A stretch of 64,000 nt of DNA from Streblospio benedicti (taxonomy: Eukaryota > Annelida > Polychaeta > Spionida > Spionidae): the NCBI GenBank assembly GCA_019095985.1, contig CM032661.1:16434313-16498312 (forward strand). Direction: 5' to 3'. How positions within the stretch are numbered: the first letter of the stretch is position 1; each line of letters begins with the position of its first letter. This document shows, piece by piece, positions 39,663 to 53,010 of this stretch. The position numbers and the translations under genes were made by a program. The notes beneath the pieces were generated by a model, which was not told where the DNA came from, did no database searches, and saw nothing but the letters and a program-made list of their open reading frames with translations.

Positions 39663-42600
39663 TGCTTAAAATGTTTGGAGACAAACTATGTTCATTAGAT
39701 GGGATCTACAGCCTATAATAAAAAGGCAACACCACTTTCGTGCTCTGTGTCATTGTGATATGTGAAGGCATTTTTCCCCACAGTAAATCAATCGGGAAAT
39801 TATTGTCGATTGGCTGGATTACGATTGGTTTCCATGGTGGATTACTTTTTAATTGATTTAATTTGGTTTATCTTATTATTGTGATACGGTACTTATACAA
39901 ACAATACGAGCAGCAAGTTAGTAGATGATGTAAAGGCCCTATCAGTCCCTTTGCAGATACTAAACAAAGTCTGAAATAGTCTTTGTGGCATTGAACTAGC
40001 CAATTAAATACACTCTTAATCCTGCCTTTCGAAATCAAATTGCTGACCGATTTAATGCAAAATGATTCGAAGCAATGGAATATGAGAGAAAATATTTAAA
40101 TTGTAATTGCATAGGACTGTGTCCGGTTATTTCAATAAAGATTACTGTAAAATGATAACGTATATAGAGCTTAAACCCAACATAAACAGAGACCTGGCTC
40201 CCAATGTCTCTGTGCCCGTTTATATAATAGTAGTAGTATGCATAAAAAGGTGTTTGTAAATTATAGTAGTATACATACCACACACACCCTCCAATGATGC
40301 ATGGGCTCATTACCTCACCTACCTTGCTCAGCCTCGCCACGGGCCAGCCATGTATGAATCTTTCGTTAACGATACAATTATCATTGAAATTGAAAACTGT
40401 ACGTATGTCAATTACGATTACCATATTACATCCCGACCTCTTGGGGAAAGCTCTACACTAAACAGGTCTCCCTTTGAAGGGGCCTTTGAACATAGGGCAT
40501 TAATTTTGTTAATAATTTTGCGCTCTGCATGCTGCCTCCAGGGCCTACTCCATCAAACAGGGGCAACAAGCTGATAATGCATGGGCGCCGTCCCATGCAT
40601 AGTCTATGAGCTATAAAAGACATGCAGCGTAAACTATAAATCACGTCTGATATCATGACCCCCATAGGATAGGATATATACGTAATGCATCTAATTATCA
40701 CATGTATGTGAGGATTATCGCCCTAGTAATCATTAATCATTATGGTCTTTGCTTTAAGAAACCCAAAAGGAGCATTCGTTTAGTCCTCTAATCACAATGG
40801 AGCTGGTGTAAAGATAGACATAACATCAGCGATGAAAATTATTCTTTCTTTAAAATTGTCCTGATAAATCATCTTTGAACTTTGTTTGTATTGCGGCCAC
40901 CACAACGCTTTTACTTATGCATGAGCGTGCTCTCTGTGGGGGTGTTCATTATCACGTGGTCTGTTGTACATGACAGATGCATCCTGGGAGACGCCGTGGA
41001 GTTTGTTCACCTGTAGATAACCATCTCTTCCTTGCAGAGCTGCATGATGGGGAATACATGTGTTATGTGTGTTATAACAGGCTGGCTTCTGTCGATTTAC
41101 ATTGGTTGTCATGAATGTGCACCATTCACTTCCCGTGGGTGCGCCTTCAACCCCCCCCCCCCCCCCCCCCAAAAAAAATGGATCTGCCAGTGAACTACGA
41201 TCAATGTGTTGATACACATGCATGGATAGTACGTGTCAACTCGCACAGCCCAATTTCTTAAATTAAATCTATGAGTGGACTGTTACACTGGTGTCCATGC
41301 GGCTAATGCTTAGTAGCATGGTCATCCCTAATCCAAGTAAAATGTGATAAAGACAAATCAACTCTTTGAACCGCTACCAAAGTCCTTATTTGATGTGTTG
41401 CTGTGAAAAAGATATAGTGGTGTGCTGATGGTATACAAATTGAATGTCATAAGAATAAGCTCATTTGATATGAGATGATTCTGTGTGTTTAGATAATGTG
41501 TTCTGGTTCGTATGTGCCAGGGTTTATTGAAAAAAAATCCCGTATATTCCAAATCAAAGTACATGTAAATAGTGATGAAAATCAAGCTTGCATGAAAAAT
41601 TAAAGTTTACATAACCTGTAACTTATATGGAAAGCATATATAGAAATAATAACAGCTTCTTGAACGAATGCGCATACAGTATCAGCGGCAGGTATGATAT
41701 CAAAGCTACAGAGATCTCTGGCGGATGATCCATCTTTTGTCAAGCGGAGGCATCGGGGATGTAACGTGTTCACATATAAAAAATTGTTGGCTCGTGGCGT
41801 TTACAAAACGCTCTTTATAGTAATGTCAACATATGTGAAGAAAAAACTGATGTCCCATGACCTTTTCTATCCAAAAGTCTCTTCATTTTTATAGGGGTTA
41901 ATGCGTCCTCCCGATCGAGAGTACAAAAGCCATTACATGTCCATGCCCAATTCTCCCCCTATTTGCCTTGAAAAAAGTAAATACTTCATTTTGAATCCTG
42001 GCGGATGGGGTGGGACTGAAAACCTCGATAAACATGTCCACCTACGGTCGTGATGGCTTGTACGCCTGCAACTAAACCTTTATAGCCATGAAAATACCAA
42101 AGTAGTCGCCTCCGCCTGGCCTTAACTCCATGTAAAATACATCTTTTATTGGGGCACAAGACAGATGATATTGGGCAAAATAGACAAATGGGTAGTTTTA
42201 GTGGTGTCCACTGATCCTTATCTGCCAGCCTGAGGGTAAATGGCATGGTGTTATTGTCCCGGAAGAATTGCAATGTACATAATATGTTAGAATATCTCCC
42301 CAGTAGCATTGCTGAGTTTGTGATTGGAATGTGTAGATGAGTTTGTGATGCATTTGAGGCACTTTCCAAATGATGATAATTATAAAGCTTCAGATAGATT
42401 CACTGAATGTTTTTTATTGTTATTTTGACGGACATTAAAAGTTATAATACTGTATAAATCGTCACGACTAATGTATCCCTTTCATTAAGAGATTTCTTGA
42501 ATTTAGAAATAAATGGTAAAAAACACAAACACACATTTTACTTCTGATCAAGAAGGGTACGAGTAATGCTATTTTAGGCCACTGTTTTTTTTCTCTACTT

Positions 42601-43204
42601 TAGATCAGAAAATACTCTGAATCTAATGAGTGAGGGAGGTAAAAAGTAAAACAAAGAAATGTTTTTTAGACAATAAGAAAAATCTAATGAGGGCGATTAA
42701 AAAACAAACTCATAGCTATAGTCTATGACTCACAGACCATCAACAATGCCAGCTGGTTTAGGCTAGATCAACTTGTGGAATTCCAGTGGAGTGAGCCCCT
42801 GTTGTGTTGTTTTTTTAAAAAGTTTTTCTTCTTTTTAGATAAGAAATTAGAAATTATTTTAAATCCAATCTAGGGAGGGAGACTCCTACCAAAAACATGT
42901 TTGTGTTTGTTATGCGCGCTAGGTAAAACTAATGAGTGCGATGGTCTAAAACAGAGAAAAAAGGAATAGTAGTCTTATATAGCTTTCACCAGAACACGAC
43001 TTTCTCTCTACGTTAGCATTGTTTAAAAAGATAGACTCCTGTAGTGTTATCTTATGAAGCGTTTATAGCGAAGTTCATGGTTTCATACATGTGAACCTTA
43101 TTGTTCAGAATAAAATCATTGCAACATTGAAAATATTTTACCCCAATACAATTCATATGTTATCTAAAAATCTAGAAAAAAAACTTGCCTCAAATTGTTG
43201 ATGT
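39663..43204. other. No gene recognised
   Basis: Only unsupported open frames (up to 129 codons). A poly-C/poly-A stretch near 41152-41178 next to tggatctgcca resembles a fragment of the MITE family above. Between 42600 and 42960 the word ctaatgag recurs in loosely similar surroundings. Confidence 0.3.
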
Positions 43205-43211
43205 TCTAATT

Positions 43212-43330
43212 GCGTCGCTTCAGCTCAGCTGCTGAAGCAAGCATTGTCGGTTTTTGTAACTATGTTTGTAACTATGTAACTATGTAACTATGTAACTATG
43301 TTTGCATGTCTCTGACAATATCTCCCGTAC
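43212..43330 (+). repeat. Hairpin plus GTAACTAT array
   Basis: A small hairpin (gcttcagc..gctgaagc) is followed by a spacer, several GTAACTAT units, then gcatgtctctgacaata. The same order (hairpin, spacer, GTAACTAA array, atgtctc..gaca) occurs at 10603-11160. The two loci therefore look like members of one dispersed family whose core is a microsatellite. Confidence 0.55.
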
Positions 43331-43409
43331 TGATGAACCGTTTGTTCAAACTTTACACAAATATGAGGTACATGTTGTGGACTGTCTTCTGATATTGTAG
43401 CAGCATTAC

Positions 43410-46400
43410 ACACTTACGTGGTGGCAGCGGTTATACACCCACTCCTCCTCACTCGCGCACAGGACGGATAAATTAAAACTGCTTGCACTATCTCTCAACA
43501 GTCAGCCACGTCACCAACCATGGCACACAACATTAGAGCACCAAAAGAGCGATGCCTCACTACCAATGAGACACTTACAAGTTTTGAAAACTGGCGCCAA
43601 ACTTTAATTTACTCAGCATCACTTAATACCTCATTTGCACCATTCCTCAGAAGCAACATTAAGTGGTCAAAGAAAACAAAGGCTGCTGACAACAGAGGCC
43701 TTACTGATGAAGGAGAAGGAGACGCCAAACAAACAGCTGTGCAAAGAGCCGCTGCGTTGGAACTTTTGCTGGGGTACATAGCTAACTACGCCCCCAGTTA
43801 TTTCTCGCTCAACCATAACCAAGAACTGCACCTCCCTAGAATCAATATGGCAAGCCCTACGGGAACATTATGGCTTCAATAACACCGGTGCCCATTTCCT
43901 CGATTTAAGTCAGATCCAGCGAGAACCCAACGAACGTCCAGAGGACCTCTACCAACGGTTACTAGCTTTTGTTGATGACAATTTGATGAAAACTGGCAGT
44001 GGTATTCAACATCATGGCGAGGAACCAACCGAGGATGAGGAGATGTCACCGTCTCTGGAAAATATGACTGTCTATTTGTGGCTACAACTCATCCACCAAC
44101 AGCTGCCGAAACTTGTGAAACAAAGATACGCAACGTCACTCCGTTCCAAGACACTAGCTTCCATCAAGCCGGAGATCTCTGGTGCTTTAGACTCACTACT
44201 GGAAGAAATCGCATCCAACGAGGAAGCCAAGGTATTTAAGTCATTTTCACAAAACTACAATAAGTCTCGTAACAGACCAAGACCTACTCAAAGACCTACT
44301 CAAACCAACAAGTCATGTCCACTATGTAAGGAGGCTGGCCGTGATCATACACACTACCTCAGTGTGTGCGAATTCCTCCCGGAGAAAGACAAACGATATC
44401 TAACCAGAGCAAGAATTGTACTTAGCAATGATGACGCTGCAGCAGATGAAACAGACACAGAAGATTACGCTCCTACAAACCTTGGAACTTCTACTAGACG
44501 GGTAAACGTCAGTAAAAGCCCTGAGTTTAAGGCTTATTACCACCAACACCCGGTTCGCATCACACTTGATTCTGGCGCTGAAACCAACATGATAAAAGCT
44601 TCACTTGCAAAGTATCTGGGTGTGAGAGTTACACCTTCCACACAATCCGCCCTACAAGCTGATGGCGTCACACAACTAGCTGTACTTGGTGAGACTCACT
44701 TCACTGTCACGCGTGATAACATACAGCTAAAGCTCGATGCTCTCGTTGTTGAAGAACTTGATGTAGACGTTTTAGGAGGAACACCATTTCTTTGTGTAAA
44801 TGATATATCAATCAAATTTGCTCATAGTCAGATAATAATTGGTGATCGTACTCTCCTCACTTATGGATCGCAATCAAAATTAGCCCACTCATCCATTCGA
44901 CGCACGCAACTGGTCCGAGCCCCAGCAGAGTCCTCCGTCATATGGCCAGGGGATTACATTGATATCCCTATTCCCGACACGCTATGCGATTCTGAGCTAG
45001 TTATTGAACCTCGCTTTGACAATACAAAGAGCACGGCCCATCAGTGGATACTACCGGACGTAATTGAAGCCGTAGGCAGCAACATCAGATTGGTCAACAG
45101 TTCTAACCAACCACAGAAATTACTGAAGAATGAACAATTTTGTCAGGTACTCCCAGTTGTACAAGACCCAGTCCTACCTGAAGAATTGGAACCAGTGTTC
45201 ACACACCCCAAACCTGATTCACCAATATCGAAGGTCTCCGTCGATCCGGACAAAATCTTACCGATCGACTGTACCAACAAACATTTGCAGTTACTATCCG
45301 AATTTAGAGATGTGTTTTCATCAAACATAACCGGCTACAATGGCAACAAAGGCCCATTCCAATGTACTGTCAACATGGGACCCGCCCTCCCACCTCCTCA
45401 ACGAAAGGGTCGTATGCCCCTCTATTCCAGAAACAAGCTTCTGGAGCTACAAGCCCAATTCGATGAACTTGAGGCTGTAGGCGTGTTCAAACGACCCGAA
45501 GACATCGGCATAGTGGCAGAGTACCTGAACCCCTCATTCTTGGTCAAAAAACCCAACGGAGGCTCTAGGTTAGTGACAGCTTTCTCTGAAGTGGCCAAAT
45601 ATTGCAAGCCTCAGCCATCTCTCATGACAGATGTTGACACAACTCTAAGAATGATTGCCCAGTGGAAATACATCATTACATCTGACCTATCCAAGGCCTT
45701 CTACCAAATACCCCTTAATCGCGAGTCCATGAAGTTCTGCGGTGTCGCCACCCCCTTTCGAGGAATCAGGGTTTATACAAGATGTGCCATGGGAATGCCA
45801 GGGTCAGAGACGGCACTAGAGGAACTGATGTGTCGAGTGTTCGGCGACCTACTCCAAGAAGGCAGAGTCGCCAAATTAGCAGACGATCTCTACTGTGGTG
45901 GGGACACACCAGACGAAGTCCTACACAATTGGCGCAGGGTGCTGAAAGCTTTACAGGAATGCAATTTGAAGCTATCCCCAAGCAAAACCATCATCTGCCC
46001 ACGCAAAACAACTATTCTCGGATGGATATGGTGCGATGGCTCACTTTCAGCTAGCCCCCACAGACTATCCACACTGACAACATGCCAACCTCCATCAACA
46101 GTGAAAGGACTTAGATCCTTTATTGGTGCTTATAAATCCCTCGCTCGTGTTCTTCCAAATTGTGCTCAACTCATGTCACCACTGGATGAAAGCATAGCTG
46201 GGATGACATCTAAAGATCAGATCCCTTGGACAGAATCTCTCAAAGACTCCTTCCTCGTGGCTCAAAAAAATCTTAATAACCACAAGTCCATAAGCTTACC
46301 CCGACCTACTGATCACTTAGTAATTATTACTGATGGATCCACAAAGATGTCCGGCATCGGAGCAACACTATACATCAATCGTAATGGCTCATTCCTCTTA

Positions 46401-48400
46401 GCTGGTTTCTACAGTGCCAAGATCCGCCAACACCAAGTGAAATGGCTTCCTTGTGAGGTAGAGGCCCTTGGTATTGGCGCAGCCATTAAACACTTCTCAC
46501 CATACATCATACAGTCTGTCCATCGCACGAGTGTCTACACAGACAGTAAACCATGCATGCAGGCATATCAACGCTTACAACGAGGTGAATTCTCCATCAG
46601 CCCCAGGGTAACAACGTTCCTGACAGCTGCCCACAGACATAGTGTTGACATCCATCACCTTGCTGGATCAGCAAATGTTCCGTCTGACTTTGCCAGTCGA
46701 AATGCGCCCCAATGTGAAGAAGACAGGTGTCAGATTTGCTGTTTCCTTAGAGAGACTGAGGTCTCCACCATACGTCTGACCAATGCCAGTGACATCATTC
46801 AAGGCCGTAACCGATTACCGTATGCTTCACGTGCAGCATGGCGGGCATCACAGATGGAAGATCCAGATCTTCGTCGCACCCATGCCCATATGTCTCAAGG
46901 CACACGTCCTTCAAAGAAGTCTACAGATATCAAGGATGTGAAAAGATACTTAGCCCAAACTTCTCTTGCCTCAGATGGTCTACTTGTTGTGCGTCGCCCA
47001 ACACCTTTATCCCCAAACACGGAGGCAATAGTCATCCCTCGCAAATTGACACATGGTCTCCCTAACTGCCCTTCATTTGAAACTCGACCACCCAACGAAG
47101 CACCAACTTCGTCAGACAGTTCGCCGGCAGTTCTTTGCCCTTGATATGGACCGTTTGATAGATGAAGTATCAGAGTCATGTCATATGTGTGCTTCTCTTA
47201 AGTGTATACCCAAGCATCTCAACGAACAGTCTACGGGTGATCCCCCAGAAGCTGTGGGAGTGTCATTTGCCGCTGACATAATCAAGCGTTGCCGACAACT
47301 CATATTCGTTCTCAGGGAGTGTTCCACCTCTTATACCCGCTCTTTACTGATACCTAATGAGCAAGCCAATAGTATACGTACTGCGTTGGTCTCATTATGC
47401 TTGGACATACGCCCAATGGAAGGACCCATGGCTGTTGTGCGTGTTGATCCTGGTCCCGGCTTCATTGCTCTACAGAATGACACCACCCTCTCAAGCATTA
47501 ATGTCCAATTAGAGATTGGCCGTGCCAAAAACGAAAACAAAAACCCAGTGGCTGAAAAGGCTGTTCGTGAACTGGAGGATGAGATCGCTCGACAGCAACC
47601 CAATGGCGGTCCAGTATCAGAAACAACACTTTCACTCGCCACTGCTCGGTTAAACTCCAGAATAAGAAATAGGGGATTGTCTGCTCGAGAGATGCTTTTC
47701 CAACGCAACCAGTGTACCAATGAGCAAATACCTATGTCAGATGCAAATCTCATCAAGGAACAACACCAACATAGAATGTCAAACCATCATCATAGTATGG
47801 TCAGCAAAGGTGGCAGTAACCCACTTCTGAGCAGCTCAACAATCAATGTTGGAGACATAGTATATTTGTATAAAGATAGAGACAAGACAAAGTCCAGAGA
47901 TCGCTACATAGTGACGTCAATTGATGGCCAATGGTGCAATATTAGGAAATTCTCTGGGTCCCAATTACGTGCGTCATCATACAAGGTAAAATTGGTCGAA
48001 TGCTATGCCGTGCCACCTTATAAATTCAGGGACAATGTTTTAACACATTATGATTCCACAGACGACCATTTTGATGTAATAGAGGACATTGTACCAGTTG
48101 AACCAGTACCTGCAATGGAGTCATTTGAAATGACTAACCCAAGGGCTTCAGCACCATACAATCCTGCTAGTAATGACACTACCAACATGCCCACAGAATG
48201 TGATAGTAGTAGTCCATTGCCACACGATCCTGCTAGTGTGGAAGCTACCAACATATCTACAGAATATGATAGTGGTTCCCCACCGTCTTATGATACTGTT
48301 GATCATAGGCCAAGCCGCACGAGGAAACTACCTAAGCGATTTGACGACTATTTTATGGGATAGTATAAGTGCTCAGTACCTAGTTGAGTGTTCTTTGTAA
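43410..48400 (+). mobile_element. Ty3/gypsy-like LTR retroelement fossil, nearly whole coding part
   Basis: Parts in order on the plus strand: a gag-like region (about 43520-44300) ending in a zinc-knuckle-like Cys/His block; an aspartic protease with LDSGAETN (about 44560-44840); reverse transcriptase (about 45380-46060); RNase H (about 46310-46690, VIITDGSTK block); and an integrase with an HHCC zinc-binding part followed by a catalytic core (about 47050-48000). The gene order protease-RT-RNase H-integrase is that of Ty3/gypsy elements. A stretch just after 43418 (TGGTGGCAGCGG) could be a tRNA primer site. I could not recognise a pair of flanking LTRs. Most of the coding region is open, with at most about two interruptions, so the insertion appears young compared with the other retroelements here. 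It lies between the two BRI3-like genes. Confidence 0.8.
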
Positions 48401-49598
48401 TATTAGATTTGTGCATTTATTAGTTTTTCCTTTATATCCTTTAGGACTTGTGACATCATTGTATAACCTTCTACGCAAGTCATTAATGTTTTGTAGACAT
48501 GTCATCTTTTGTTAGTCTTAGCATGTATTAACATGACTGTTCAATTTAAAAAGTATTGTATATGAACTATATGAACTTGTATATATATGTTTTTTGTTTA
48601 GTTCCTGTAGTTTGTTCACTTTGAAAGAGAAGAAGACTAGGTCTATACGTATAGACCACTAGGTCTATACGTATAGACACGTCATCCTATGGCGTGGTTA
48701 TTGATCTATAGTAAATTGGGATACTTCTGAAGTGGGACACGTTACATCCTATGGCCATAATGTTAGATAGTATTAGGGCTGATAATTAACGCTGCTGTAA
48801 CAATGCTCACATATAATTAAATTGTATATTCTCCAAACATACAAAAAATGTTGATACACCTTCAGAGAAAATTGGCATGCAAAATTCTGAAATGATTCAT
48901 GGATAAGAAAAATATAGCATTGAGATTTCCTATCAAATATGGAACTTCAGTATATTTTACTACTAGTTGGTGTTTATAAAATGTATCATAATTGGAAAAC
49001 AATTGATGATAAAATGTTAATTTAAAAATATATTGTTTTATATAATAATGGTATAATATCCATTGGAAAAAGATAGATATGATGGTATAAATGTCAGAGA
49101 TGATAAACCAAATTACATACTGGTGTTACTTTTTAAATTGAAGTTACCATCATACGCTGTTAAATGTAAATACCAAAATGTATTCCAGTTACAATAGCCA
49201 ATAGCAATAAACAAAATATCAAAACACACATTTTATCAACACTTCTACTCACATACCTTTGAAATACAATCATCACTGCAACACACACTGTACACAATGG
49301 TAGAACAAAAATATTAAACAAATAAGACAAAAAAATACAATTACATGTACATCATTGAAACTGTCTAGGAATTTTCATTATGTACTTCCTCGAAACAACT
49401 TGTGCATTCATACATCGGTGTATTGTTTTCATTGTATCTCATGTAGCCCATTGTTATTTCTTACATGTTTTGCGCATTTTGTATACCACATTGCTTAAAA
49501 TGCAATGTAAAAAAAAACATGAATACAGTGAGCAATGAATATGAATCCCAGAAGATGAAGCCAAAACTGATGTCTCTCTATCGTACAGTTCATGTCCT
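48401..49598. other. No gene; twin palindromes, otherwise AT-rich
   Basis: Two perfect 16-bp palindromes, GTCTATACGTATAGAC, lie at 48641-48656 and 48663-48678, just beyond the retroelement coding part. The rest is AT-rich, with no exon supported; it includes the region downstream of the second BRI3-like gene. Confidence 0.5.
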
Positions 49599-52334
49599 CT
49601 AAAATTCTACACCGCACTGATCACAAGTCTGCAACACATAGGTTTATTGAATTAGACATAGCAATAAAGAAAACACAGTATGGAATAAAAGTTTACAGTG
49701 ATAATTAAAGCAAAGAATCTACTGGTTCACTAGCATATCTTTGCAATGCTTACCATATCGGTTTATCAAATAAAAAATACTCCAAACACTTTGATTTTTT
49801 TTACTGTAATATTATAAAAAAATAGTTTCAAGTACTTCTGTGACAATGAGCATTTAATTAATCATCTGTGAAGTTTTCTTTTAATGTCACTTAAGGCACA
49901 AACGATATTAAAACACTGTATACACTTACAGTAGTTTTCATACTCAAACAGCAAATCAAACCAAATGGAAAAAATAAGATGGCCAGCACTATACCAATGA
50001 TAGTGAAATCTTCCTTCACATTCCCTTGCTGAAAAATATGTGTAATTTCAAATCAGTAAAACAAAAATCAGTTTTGAAATAAAATCATAAATAACCCAAA
50101 CCTATCATGTAAATTTAACTGCAGTCTATAGCTCTTCAAAGTTATAAGTAAACACAAACTGTATTCTGAACTATTTCTGTCATAAGAGTAATTAGGTGTA
50201 TGTTAGAGAGAAAAAAACAGCAAGTTTTTCCCCCGACAAGGGTCTGAATATCAAACCAAAAACATTATTTACATTTTCATGATGAATGTGTTACACATGA
50301 GGGGCAAAATTAAGGTCGGTAAATATCATTGACATCTCCCATACCTCGCAGACAGGGCAGTTTCCTCTTGCTTTGGCAAAGTAAGTTTGTCGGCGTACAT
50401 ACACAATGCCATCTTCATTATCTGATGTTCGTGGTGCATAGCCATATAAAGCGCGCTTTGCAACACTTGGCTTGCGTATCTTCTTGTCCTTAGGTACATG
50501 GGATTGTAATATAGTTTCAGGTGACACCACATCAACAGGTGTCATTTTTTCTTTGGTCTGAACCTCAGAGTCTTCGGGAGGGACAACATAGACAGCGGGT
50601 CGGCCTTTCGAAGGTTCAACAGGAGTGTCGGACTCATATGGTGGAGGAGGGCCGAGGGGAATACTGAAACAACAAAATTTTGTAAGTCAGTATCATAATT
50701 GATATGCTTGTTTAGAAGCATGTCTGCGTTGTAAAATAGTAAAGTGATGGCAGCCAACACCCTCTGGTGTCGTGAATATCTGTATTCCCAATGTCACAAA
50801 TCAGTATTTTTGGGCTCCTAAGCAGTATTCCGAAGACAAAATTCCTTATTTGCGTGTAGTTCTCTTATTATAGCAGGAAATACAGTAAAGTGTAAGCTAA
50901 AATCATTGGTTTGAATATTTTCAACTTTTAAAGTGTAATAACTAATTCAACTTCATTCAAGTGTCCCATTGATTGGGGTCCCAATTTTTAGCAGAGCCCA
51001 GAGGATTCGTGGTGGTGGGGGGGGGTTTGCACCAAAAAATGAAAATAGATTCGGAGATAAAGCTCTCCAAACCTGACTTGTTGATGCCATAAGACTTGAT
51101 CCCATATGATACATCAATGTGTGTGGCTACATCTACCCCACAAACTATCATTAATTTACAAGTCATCTATGTAACTGAGACTGGACTACATAACATAAAC
51201 AATTATCACCCTTTACATTAATCAGTTTGACATTTTGTTGAGAAACACTATCACACAAGTACGCTACAGATATTTGACATTTCTTCACTCATTTTGAGAA
51301 TAAGTCTGATTGTTCCGCCATCCTGTGTGTCTAAGATGCTTTTCAACTGACCGTATGCATTCATCTCTATGTGGCATACTTTGCACATCTCATTTCGTAC
51401 AACATATAAAGTAATACACTTCTTCATAAAGGCTAGTGATAAACATTGAAACAACAAAGTTTTTCAGTTGGTGAAGATGCACAGTTTCTGTAAAACATTT
51501 TGTATATATATGCTGTTGTAATCCAGTCAAATGCGCTGTTTACTAGTATGTTACATTAGGGATAACGTAAGTAAGTTCGATCTGACAAAAATCATTTTAT
51601 TTATTTACTTATCCTCATAACCAGTAGAATCTGCACTATAGAGGGTACAAATTCTGTACTCCCGCATTGAGACCCTAAAATTTGTAAAAATATGGCTACC
51701 TCGCGTTCATCTTGGCAAGTGTAACCACTTTTACTGAACCAGCAAAAAAAAAAAAAAAAAAAAAAAAAACTTTCTTGTGCATGATTTTATTCAAGATAAT
51801 TTTCTATAAAACAGTAAGAAAGTATATGTTTTCAGTGAAGAAAAAAAATAATTCTATAAAAACTAGACTATTTTGTGGCTATTAAATTTTGCGATTTTCA
51901 TCTATTAATCATTTGTGACTATTTAATTTTGCGATTTTGATTCATCCTGGACCTACTTTACACAGGCCATGAATATTTGCTGACTATTTAAGTTTGCATT
52001 TTTCCACCTACTCACGAAATTCGCAAATTAAATTGTGCGCAAACATTTCTAGTTTTACAGTACATAAGTTAACTCAACATAATTACTTACATATTGATTC
52101 TTATCCAAAAAAATTGATTTTGCAAAGATAAATGATGAAAACTGCTATTTCCTAAGAAATATGCAATCTACATATGAACATCTTAAATCTTTTTTAGATC
52201 TATCATTATATTGGCAGCAATTGGATAGTCAAGGTTTATTTTCTCCCTGAAGTGTCTCATAAACTATATTTGATCATACACCCCACTAGACCATTGACTA
52301 TCCAAAGACCAGAATTTTGCGCCAACCTTGTCAT
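49599..52334 (-). CDS. BRI3: Brain protein I3 (BRI3) family protein, second paralogue
   Basis: Coding exons 52327-52334 (8 nt), 50345-50663, 49930-50028 and 49599-49628 have matching phases and give 151 residues. Exon 2 encodes a PPPPYES motif and a long polar N-terminal region ending GNCPVCE. Exon 3 (33 codons, exactly as in the first paralogue) encodes the hydrophobic segment IIGIVLAILFFPFGLICC, and exon 4 ends TCDQCGVEF. The CPVC..FPFG.ICC..CxxCG order is diagnostic for BRI3. The tiny first coding exon is inferred: a good acceptor (TTTTGTTTTGCAG) precedes ATGACAAG, followed by a GTTGGC donor, and the split Ser codon joins to SIPLGPPPPYE. The polar stretch between the PPPY motif and the CPVC site is much longer than in the first paralogue, so the two probably separated long ago. 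Localisation to endolysosomal membranes is inferred from the family. Confidence 0.87.
51866..52062 (-). repeat. MITE-like repeat with TACTGTA ends, copy 2 (inverted)
   Basis: Read on the minus strand this matches 26535-26743: tactgtaaaactagaaatg, the aaatcgcaaaatt words, and a final tagtctagttttt. It lies in the first intron of the second BRI3-like gene, next to a 20-plus A run near 51745. Confidence 0.7.
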
Positions 52335-52779
52335 TTTCTGAAACTGCAAAACAAAACAAAAAGGAAATAAATACCAATAATTATGTTCTAATCCATTATG
52401 CATTATAATGTATAATGTTTTCAACATTTACTAGCTGATTTAAACAAAAAAGCACGATTACTAAGTGAGTTGTGTATTCAAACTTTAATGTTAAGAACAG
52501 CATATATGATATATTACAAGTATTAGTACAAGGTCAAACCCATGATTTCAGGGACTGCATTCAAACGCACACAGTGCCAATGGTCATATATCACGATATA
52601 TCATATATGATCATGTATAGTAATCCGGGACATATTGAAAGAATTTATTACAGATCACAGCTACAGATCCATCCCAGTTAGGAATCTGAGGAGACCCAAA
52701 CAAGACCGGATCTCCACTGCCAGCAGTGCCACTGCATTGGATTGCCAATTAAAATTAATTAAGAAGACATGCAGTCTGT

Positions 52780-53010
52780 GTCGGACCTAGCTGGGCTGCT
52801 TTAACCCCCGCAAGCCAAGGCCAAGCTTGTAGCCATCTATATATTTATGATATATAGAGCTGTTGTATATATACAAATGCTACAGGTTTGTGGCTATGGC
52901 ATAACCTAGCCCTAGCCTTGCCCCAGCCCGCCCAGGCCAGGCCCAGGCCCCAATCTTGTCGCGATCTAGACTAGGTCAGGCCGTCTACAGGGGCTAGGGG
53001 TCACTGGCGT
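52780..53010. promoter_or_regulatory. GC-rich stretch upstream of the second BRI3-like gene
   Basis: A C- and G-rich block (ccagcccgcccaggccagg and neighbours) stands out in otherwise AT-rich DNA, 450-680 bp upstream of the inferred ATG. It could be the promoter or 5' UTR exon region of that gene. No specific element is identified. Confidence 0.25.

Noticed and set aside
41986-42369. Minus-strand open frame of 127 codons
   Set aside because: No recognisable domain, no repeat support and no splice context; could be random.
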